Source: Pterobdella sp. o SKG-2022
Taxonomy: Eukaryota; Annelida; Clitellata; Hirudinida; Piscicolidae
Assembly (NCBI GenBank): GCA_964035795.1
Contig: OZ038324.1
Location: 1-64,000, forward strand
Length of the DNA: 64,000 nt
Reading direction: 5' to 3'
The notes under the pieces are model-generated. The model saw only the letters and a list, made by a program, of their open reading frames with translations. It did no database searches and was not told the origin of the DNA. Position numbers and translations under genes: made by a program. Positions 57,100 to 64,000 of this stretch are shown one piece after another; positions within the stretch are counted from its first letter, which is position 1; each line of letters starts with the position of its first letter.

Positions 57100-58424
57100 T
57101 ATAAAAGCTTCTAACATATTTTTGGTTAGCATTGACACTTCCATTCAACATTCCTTCTCTTGTCTTAGCCAGGCCTTCATCTTTTGATGTAGTGTTTAAC
57201 CATCCATTTAGCACTTCAGGCCGAGTCTTGAGGTCATCTTGGCATAAAGCATTCACACCATTTTCATGCTTCTTACACCCTTTTCTTATATCACAATCAT
57301 CACAATCTGACGAAGTGAACCCATCGTGGAAATCAGCAACTAAAGGATTGTGCTTATCTTCTTCTTCATCTTCTTCGCTGTTTTATGTAATTTGAAAAAA
57401 ATAGTATCAATAAGTTAGGCCGATTGCTGTCAAACCCAAATTTCTGAGACATGTACAGCAGTATAATCTAATTAGATTTTATTTTATTGTTTTTACTTAG
57501 ACGTGATTTGCACCTGTGGAGTATAGTGCGGGTTGGATCTCACAGATGCAAAAGTTAAAGTAAGATTTCTGTAAGAAAAATGGTAGGTCAAAAAAATTGG
57601 AACGAACTTGTGTTGAATGACAAAAGAAAACTAGGTCTAGTTTTTGCAGATCCCTCAATCGCTTTGAGTAAAAAGACTGACTTTCTAAAAGTAAAAATAT
57701 GGTTAAAGGAAAACAGCTATAAGTGAGTATGTCGACCATTTGATCACTCCTATTTGGGGTTTCGGTTGGCAATTGATTGGTTTCACAGAGCGCTAATCCA
57801 TGTGGACCAAAACAGCTATGAAAAGAACTTGATTGATTGTATTTTTGAATAATTCATATGTACAAGTCATGTGGCAAAAAATTGTAGTAATAGAAACTAT
57901 ACTCTTACATGGTTTTGTGATCTCGAAGGGGAAAAGCGAATGTTAATGATAGAAAGATCGATAGAGAGATAGAAAAATAGATGAACAGTATCAATTATAA
58001 ATTACAATACAATATAATTATACTTAATAAAAAATACCGACGGAGTATACTGGTAAGATTTAATGAAGGAAGACTTGTCATCATTGAGAAAGTCTTTGTA
58101 TGCATCATCAACTTCCGGAGCGTACTCCTCCACCTTGGTGTTTCCTAAAAATAATTATGGACTAGTGATAAAAAAATTAATTCGATGAATTTCAAAGATT
58201 TATTTACGCTTTAAACTCACCAAGTGGAGCAAGCTTTTTATTCATGTTCGTTTTATCGGTTTTAAAATCTTTTGTTGTAACGTTTTGTTTTATATTCTTA
58301 TGAACATTTATTTCTTTATTCTTATTATTATTAGTAGAGTCAGAAGTATCTTTATGATTTTCATTGTTTTTTGTAGTTGTAGTTGAAAGGCCTGGCAAGT
58401 TAGGAAAAGGTTGTGCTGGAGGAG
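57100..58424 (-). CDS. Unrecognised acidic protein, three consecutive internal exons
   Basis: Exon A 58424-58221 (acceptor ttttgtag, donor G|GTGAGT) encodes PPAQPFPNLPGLSTTTTKNN, an Asn/Lys/Thr-rich run and MNKKLAPLG. Exon B 58144-58051 (acceptor atttttag, donor CCA|GTATAC) encodes NTKVEEYAPEVDDAYKDFLN then DDKSSFIKSY. Exon C from 57377 (acceptor ataaaacag) encodes EEDEEEDKHNPLVADFHDGF, TSSDCDDCDIRKGCKKHENG and NTTSKDEGLAKTREGMLNGS; its end is near 57,100 (candidate donor GTTAGA). Phases 1 and 2 match at A/B and B/C with no in-frame stops. Upstream exons lie beyond the LINE at 58.6-61.1 kb or outside the window. No domain recognised; composition suggests a largely disordered, acidic protein. 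It might end in the lysine-rich exons at 43.1-42.7 kb. Confidence 0.6.
57415..57480 (-). repeat. Dispersed repeat copy 3 (ctgctgtacatg family, partial)
   Basis: The reverse complement shares attatactgctgtacatg and gacagcaatcgg with 11,795-11,850 and the 44.6 kb copy. It lies in the intron just before exon C of the acidic gene. Confidence 0.6.
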
Positions 58425-58429
58425 CTACA

Positions 58430-58640
58430 AAAGTTTAATGATTGTTCAAAATAAAATAATACTCTACGCTAAAAGACAAATTCTAATAATTTTGGCAATT
58501 TTCAATAAAAATATGTGAATAAATCAATAGTAAATGAAGTTCAATCTATTTCACCGATTTTATTTTTTACCTATTTAAAAAAGATTTCCTTAATGGGAAA
58601 ATATTCTCTAGTCAGCTACTGGGACGTCTAAAGCAGAATA
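58430..58640. other. AT-rich intron sequence
   Basis: Precedes exon A of the acidic gene on the minus strand; nothing else recognised. Confidence 0.4.
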
Positions 58641-58649
58641 ATCTAATAT

Positions 58650-61132
58650 GAATAACAATTCTACTACTAGGAAGAATAAAAGCCGAAGGAAAAGAGAGAG
58701 CTGGAATTTCTTTTAGGAAATTTATGACGCGTTGCAGCCAAACCCATCAGGGAGCTGCAGGGCTGAAGACCCATCCTCGCCCAGAAACACTCTCATAGAA
58801 AAATCCTAGATTGCTCTCACATAATTCTATTCCGGGAACCTGAAATTTGAGAACACTCTGGGTGCAGAAAGACGTGCACAAGCAGCGAAGAAATGAAGAG
58901 ATACAACGTCACACCCATGGGCATGTGCAAAGTACGTTGGACTGGTCAAGGAGAAACAAAAATGCAAACAGGGGACGTTGCTCTATTCAGACTAAAATGA
59001 AAAACACCACAAAGCTGTTGTAGGACTCCTTTTGTTCAAAAAAGCGGCTAACAGTTTGCTGGAATGGAATCCTGTGTCAGACCGCATCATCACAGCAAGC
59101 TTCGAGTCTCGCTTTAAGAAGGTGTCTATTATTATGTGTTATGCACCCACCAACACATCAGAAGAAAAAGATAAGAACAGCTTCTATGCCCAACTCCAAT
59201 CAGTTCTAGAAAAGTTCCTAATGGGGAACATGAATGTGAAGGTTGGAGCAAACAACACTGATAGAGAGCGCGAGATGGGAAGACACGGACTTGGAGAAAT
59301 GAACGAAAATGGGGAAATGCTAGCTGACTTCTGCTCCACCAATACTCTCGTTACAATCTTTTTGCACCGGAAATGCCACAAAGCCACATGGGTTTCTTCA
59401 GACAAACTGACAGAAAATCAAATTGACCACGTCATGGTGAGACAACGCTACAGAAGCTCACTGCAAAATGTTAGGGTGAGACGCGGCGCCGACATTGGGT
59501 CAGACCACTACTTCGTCGTCACAAAGATCAAGATGCGGCTATCCACAAGAAAGAATCTGCCGAAACCAAGAAAAAAGTTCAATGTCGGGGAACTGAAACA
59601 AAAAGACACAAAGAAAATGTTTCAGCTTTCTCTTCACAACCGCTTCGAAGTGCTACAGTGAAACGAAGCAGGACAGTTGAGCAGAGATGGTCAAAATTCA
59701 AAGAAGCAGTTGCGGGAGCATGTGAAGACGTTTTAGAACAAACACATTCCAAAAAAAAACCGTGGACCAGTGACGACTCATGGAAGAAGGTGGAGAAGAG
59801 AAGGCTGACCAAACAAGAGATGAACCAGGCAATGACTCGCCAACAGAAATAGCAAGCACTTGACAGAAACTGCGCTCTCTCAAAACAAGTCAAAAAAAAA
59901 CGAAACAAGCAGACAAACAAATGTACTTCAAAACTTTCGCTGATGAAGCAGAGAAGGCGACTAGCAGAAGCGATCTCAAGACTTTGTATGCCACCACCAG
60001 AATCCTCAGTAGATGACACTGTAATTCAGGCCTTGAGAAACAAAGAAGGGAGACTGCTTACAACGGTGGAAAACCAACTAGCGAAGTGGAAAGAACATTT
60101 TCAAAAAGTTTTAAATCGACCTGCATCAGAGCAAGGACCTCAACTGAATTCGGGCGATTCACTCGACATCAATATTAGAGGGTTCTCATGTCAAGTCATC
60201 CATGCCGGAAAACTCTCTGAAAGCTTTGAGGTCTCTTCCAGAGCTAGACAGGGCTGCCTACTGTCTCCACTTTTGATTCTTGTCGTGCTAGACTGGGTGA
60301 CAAAGAAGGCTTACAGGAATTCCGGAAAAGGGATCCAGCTTTCGCTGACAACTTGGCTTTACTGTCGCACCGTCTGCAAGACATGCAAGAGAAAGTGAGA
60401 AATCTTGGAACCACAGCAAAAAAGATTGGTCTTGAAAGTAGCCATGAAAAGACCAAGTTACTGCGAATTAATAACCAACAAGAAGGCCCAGTTACCGTCT
60501 CCGGGAAAGCAGTAACAGACGTCGACGACTTCGTGTATCTAGGTAGCAAGATCACCCAAACGGAAGGTACAAATGAAGAAATCAAGGCTAGGCTGAAGAA
60601 AGCTCGACAAGCATTTGCCATGTTAAGACCAGTGTGGAGAGCGAACAGCATCTCCACCAAAACTAAACTCAAAATCATCAACTCCAACGTGAAGTCTGTG
60701 CTGCTTTATGGGTCAGAAACTTGGAGAGTGATCAACACCAACACGGAAAAGATGCAAACCTTCGTCAATGGCTGTCTTCGACAGATCCTACGTTTGAGAT
60801 GGTTTGACAGAGTGTCGAAGGCCGGGCTATAAATATCCACAAATCAACCAATGAATGTCTAAGTCAAACGGCGAAAATGGCGATGGATTGGCCACACCCT
60901 ACGGAAAGAGCCTGGAAATATTACCAGACAGGCGCTTGAATGAAACCCGCAAAGGAAGAAAAGGAGGGGACTTCCAAAGCAGACCTGGAGAAGAAGTCTA
61001 AACTGTGAACTGCGGAACTCTGGCTTAACAAAGGGAAGAAGTGAAAACCAGCGCCAGAGGCAGAGGGAGATGCAAGAAAGTTGTTGAGGCCCAATGCTCC
61101 CTAGAGAGTCTAAAGGAATAATAATAATAATA
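58650..61132 (+). mobile_element. APE-type LINE with RT deletion, ending in (AAT)n
   Basis: A 5' UTR-like G+C-richer block at 58,690-59,000. Endonuclease from 59,032: SIIMCYAPTNTSEEKDKNSF, LMGNMNVKVGANN, ENQIDHVMVR and GSDHYFVVTKIKM. Linker ACEDVLEQTHSKKKPW. At about 60,175 the frame jumps from DSLDIN to GFSCQVIHAGKLSESFEVSS and RARQGCLLSPLLILVVLDWV, so the first half of the RT is missing. The YADD equivalent reads FADNLALLSH. C-terminus: DVDDFVYLGSKITQTEG, LLYGSETWRV, WRWIGHTLRK in another frame. Ends at an AAT tract at 61,120-61,132. Confidence 0.88.
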
Positions 61133-61140
61133 AAGAACAG

Positions 61141-61440
61141 AGCATGTTTAAACTGCTAAAAGAAAAGCGGTTACGATGTTTAGGTCATGTCAGGTGCATG
61201 AAGGATGGTAGACTCCCGAAAGACATCCTTTATAGCAAGTTAGCTGGCGGTAGCAGAGCTATAGGTAAATCCCTTCTCCGTTTCAAAAACTTATGCAAAC
61301 GTGACCTTAAAACATGCGGCATTGATATAGCTAACTGGGAAGTCCTATGCACCGATCGAAGTAAATGGAGAAAAGCGGTCAAAGGGCGCTCTTTTATCTC
61401 ATTCTATTCCTTTAAATTATTTTATTTCATTGTTTCGTTA
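61141..61440 (+). mobile_element. LINE C-terminal fragment
   Basis: Reads KRLRCLGHVRCMKDGRLPKD, LYSKLAGGSRAIGKSLLRFK and CKRDLKTCGIDIANWEVL, the end of an APE-type LINE ORF of another family. Begins right after the AAT tract. Confidence 0.75.
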
Positions 61441-61930
61441 TTTTTTTTAGATCAAAATGCAATATTTTAATTCAAATTATTCATAATGACTATTATTGTT
61501 AACAAATGCAAGTAAAATATGTTATACGATATTCACTTTGTTCATTCACTAATTATTATATTTATAATGGTATAATGACATCAAAGTTTTTTAGTATGCT
61601 TTATTTACTCAACCTAAGTTCAAAGAATATTATTTCTGGAATATACATTCGTCTTTTAAGCTCATTTAATCTTAATGATATCGCTAAGTGGCAAAATATT
61701 TATTCTTTCATGTTAACATCCGTTCATCGATTTTTTATTTTTTTAAATTTTCATCTCAATAGTGACTTTATTATCAAATTACTATTATTATTATCGTCTA
61801 TCATACTCTTATTCATTATTTCATGCTATTAAATTATTTTTTGGTCCGTCGAAATGAATTTTAAAATCTTTGAATTTAACAATTCTTTTTGCTCTCTTAA
61901 CGGAATACCTCAAGAATAAAAACATTATTA
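61441..61930. other. AT-rich spacer
   Basis: Hydrophobic-looking ORFs here follow from T-rich composition; no gene recognised. Confidence 0.45.
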
Positions 61931-61934
61931 TTAT

Positions 61935-62575
61935 GAATTTGAATAAGAGAAAAAGAAGTGAGAAAAATAATATCCGCACAACCACCTTCGCGACTTTCGA
62001 TGTTCGGGGCTTAAAAGCAGATAAAAAAAGGAGTCTTTTTCGAGATTTTGATAATTACAAAATAGACTTCCTATTCATCCAGGAAACAAAAATAACGGAA
62101 GAAAAAACAATGAACAGAGAAAACAAGTCACTTTGGATTTTAAAATCTAACAATAGACATGGTTTTGGCCTAATGTAGAAAAAAGAAACAGAAATCCTCA
62201 AGATAAACACAACTCAGACAGAATATTTAGCTTCACTGCCAAAATAAAAAAAGAAATCTATGCAATTGTGGGAATATATGGCCCAACTCAAACAAGAAGC
62301 AATATAAATGAAAGAGGAGAGATTTTATTGAACAGCTTCAAACCACAATTGACAATCAAAAAAGCATACACTCATTTTACTTGGTGACTTCAACTCAAAA
62401 CTTGGTAGCATCAAAAATAATGCAATAGGGGATTCATGGTCGAGGAAGAAAATATAAATGGAACTTTCTTAAAACAGGTTTTGTCCTCAAATAAGCTAAC
62501 TGCAACAAACACTTTCTCCAAAAAAAAAGCCAGACATATCACAACTTGGAAGTTACAAGATAAATAAACACTACA
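61935..62575 (+). mobile_element. APE-type LINE endonuclease fragment
   Basis: Reads TTTFATFDVRGLKADKKRSL, then FLFIQETKITEE (catalytic Glu), VGIYGPTQTRSNINERGEIL, LLGDFNSKLGS, NKLTATNTFSKKKARHITTW. Same family type as the copy at 22.8-24.3 kb (NNLTATKTLFKHSTRHLTTW). Stops at about 62,176 and later; ends against a minus-strand LINE. Confidence 0.8.
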
Positions 62576-62599
62576 TTAAAACTCATCAATCTATCAATG

Positions 62600-63047
62600 C
62601 ATTCATAGCGATCGAGTGGATCCGCACAAACCATGTCTAGCTTCCTTTTATCATTCAATATGAGCTCGTTTCAAGTCTTTTTGGGCCTACCAGGCTTCTT
62701 GCAAGTATCTAAATCCAACTTTCGCACCTGAGAAATCCAACCCACGCTACGCTCTACATGTCCAGACCAGCTCATCCTGCTTGTACAATGAACTACCTCA
62801 ACATCCCGAAGGCCAAGTTTTGAAAAAAGTGAGTGAAAGCAAACGTTATCATTCGTTTTGATGTTGCACATCCAGCGAATCATGACAAGGTCGTTTCGTC
62901 TAAGGCGGTTCAATTTGGAAACTGTTACGGGCCATGTTTCAGCAGCATGTAACATAGCTCTTCTGACGCAGGTTGAATAGACACGGCCTCTGGTCAATAA
63001 TGATAGATAACGATAAGCAAGGAGTGGAAGAAGTTGGTGAAATTTAG
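62600..63047 (-). mobile_element. LINE C-terminal fragment
   Basis: The minus ORF reads LLTRGRVYSTCVRRAMLHAA, ETWPVTVSKLNRLRRND, MIRWMCNIKTND, LFSKLGLRDVEVVHC and CKKPGRPKKT, the end of another APE-type LINE. Its upstream end at about 63,047 abuts zinc-finger LINE sequence in the opposite orientation. Confidence 0.8.
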
Positions 63048-64000
63048 CGTCGTGTTTCTTAGGCAAAACATGAAAAAGTCAGCTGAGTGCACACTACTCG
63101 TCAGAATCCTATTTGCCTAATGCCGTATAGCAGTATTTGTAACATTTAAGGCAAAATCTGCAAAAGTGCAGGTGGCATGAAAAGGCATGAAAAAGTCCAC
63201 ATTTTTAATACTCTCACTTATCCATCCATCCCGAATCCCGAATCTTTTCATATATGTGGCAATTGCGAGAAAGTGTGCAAGTCCTCTGCAGGTTTGAAAA
63301 GCCACCTTCGAGCCAAAAACTGTTTGCAAAGCAATGGCAATACTTGAAAACAAGTTGCTGCCACCATATATATATATATAACATAAATGTATTTTTTCAG
63401 AGACATCTTATGTATGTTTTGCTAGCTTTTGTCCATAGACATAGATTGATGGCTCGACATATGTTTTTCCAGAAATTGGTTGGTACATCAAAACAGTTTT
63501 CTTCAAACTGATAGTCAGTCCCAACGCAGTGCATGCAGCTTCAAAAGATTCCATCAGATGCTGCATTTCCATCTCGGTGTGAGTCAGCAAAGCTGAGTCG
63601 TCTGCATAAAGCAATTCACGTATCACGCTCATCATTGCTTTGGTTCTGGCAGTGAAGCGTTTGATGTTAAAAAGCTTATCAGTGTTACAATAGTAAATGT
63701 AGACACCTTCGCTACTGTCCTTGAAAGCTAATTAAAAAACCATAGAAAAATAAAGCCCAAATAGTGTTGGAGCTAATGTATCTCCCTGCTTGACACCGTT
63801 TCCTACAGTGAAAGGTTCTGCAAGTTTGCCCCCGATATTTAGCGTAGTTTTCATGTCGTGGTGGAAAAGTTTCAAGATAGAAATCAACTTCTCTGAACAG
63901 TCTAACTTTCCAAGAATCAACCAAAGAGCTTCACGTTTCACTGTGTCAAAGGCCTTAGTGAGGTCAATGAACACTTGAAAAAGCTCTGCGCTGTTCCTGA
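63048..64000. mobile_element. Zinc-finger LINE copy 2, inverted about a (TA)n tract
   Basis: Plus strand 63,048-63,365 carries the zinc-finger tail (CKSAGGMKRHEKVH, ICGNCEKVCKSSAGLKSHLR, ending LQSNGNT) and shows the empty site for the SINE of copy 1. After (TA)n at 63,366-63,383 the minus strand 64,000-63,384 carries RT blocks: LTKAFDTVKREALWLILGKL, NGVKQGDTLAPTLFGLYF, ELLYADDSALLTHTEMEMQH, with an intact YADD. The element runs off the window. Confidence 0.85.

Noticed and set aside
61506..61832. 108-codon membrane-like protein
   Set aside because: Hydrophobicity follows from T-rich DNA; no motif, start context or splice signal.

Overview
This window is the left end of an animal chromosome. 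It opens with about 5.4 kb of (CCCTAA)n in the orientation expected for a true terminus, followed by about 58 kb of AT-rich subtelomere. Spliced genes with short introns, metazoan LINE families (RTE-, CR1-, Jockey- and I-like, endonuclease-type R2-like), a Penelope-like element and a tRNA-derived SINE suggest an invertebrate. The mix resembles cnidarians or other aquatic invertebrates, but the species cannot be fixed from sequence alone.

The best host gene is not visible as any long ORF. Eight minus-strand exons between 22,221 and 9,431 join in phase into a 272-residue protein matching the beta subunit of general transcription factor TFIIE (GTF2E2). A 10.8 kb intron between exons 6 and 7 is packed with LINE debris. 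Other host-like genes are less complete: (i) a plus-strand C2H2 zinc-finger gene with a FAR1/WRKY-GCM1-like domain at 30.3-31.5 kb, carrying one frameshift and one stop; (ii) three minus-strand exons at 58.4-57.1 kb of an unrecognised acidic protein; (iii) two minus-strand terminal exons of a lysine-rich protein at 43.1-42.7 kb, which may or may not belong to (ii).

Layout: 0-5.4 kb telomere; 5.4-9.3 kb AT-rich DNA and decayed LINEs; 9.4-22.2 kb GTF2E2 with its LINE-filled intron; 22.2-26 kb dispersed repeats, an inverted duplication, an internally deleted LINE, TA microsatellites and a 200-N gap; 26.1-29.8 kb a nearly complete restriction-like-endonuclease LINE; 30.3-31.5 kb zinc-finger gene; 31.6-36.4 kb repeats, including a 5'-inverted CR1 copy and a foldback repeat; 36.4-40.8 kb Jockey-like and zinc-finger LINEs, one hit by a SINE; 40.8-43.1 kb AT-rich DNA with hairpins and two host exons; 43.5-49.0 kb LINE and Penelope fragments; 49.0-54.0 kb an I-like LINE with PHD-type ORF1 and RNase H inserted inside an RTE copy; 54.1-57.0 kb Jockey- and RTE-like copies; 57.1-58.4 kb host exons; 58.6-64 kb further LINE fragments, ending in an inverted zinc-finger LINE.

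None of the retroelements looks capable of autonomous movement. Reverse transcriptase signatures are mutated (YMDN, YADY, FADN, YTDD, a lost YADD), interrupted by stops, or deleted. The interest lies in the hidden essential gene next to the telomere, its unusual splice donors, and well-resolved insertion and inversion events that can be read from paired copies inside the window. All coding calls come from reading translations by eye; no database search was run.
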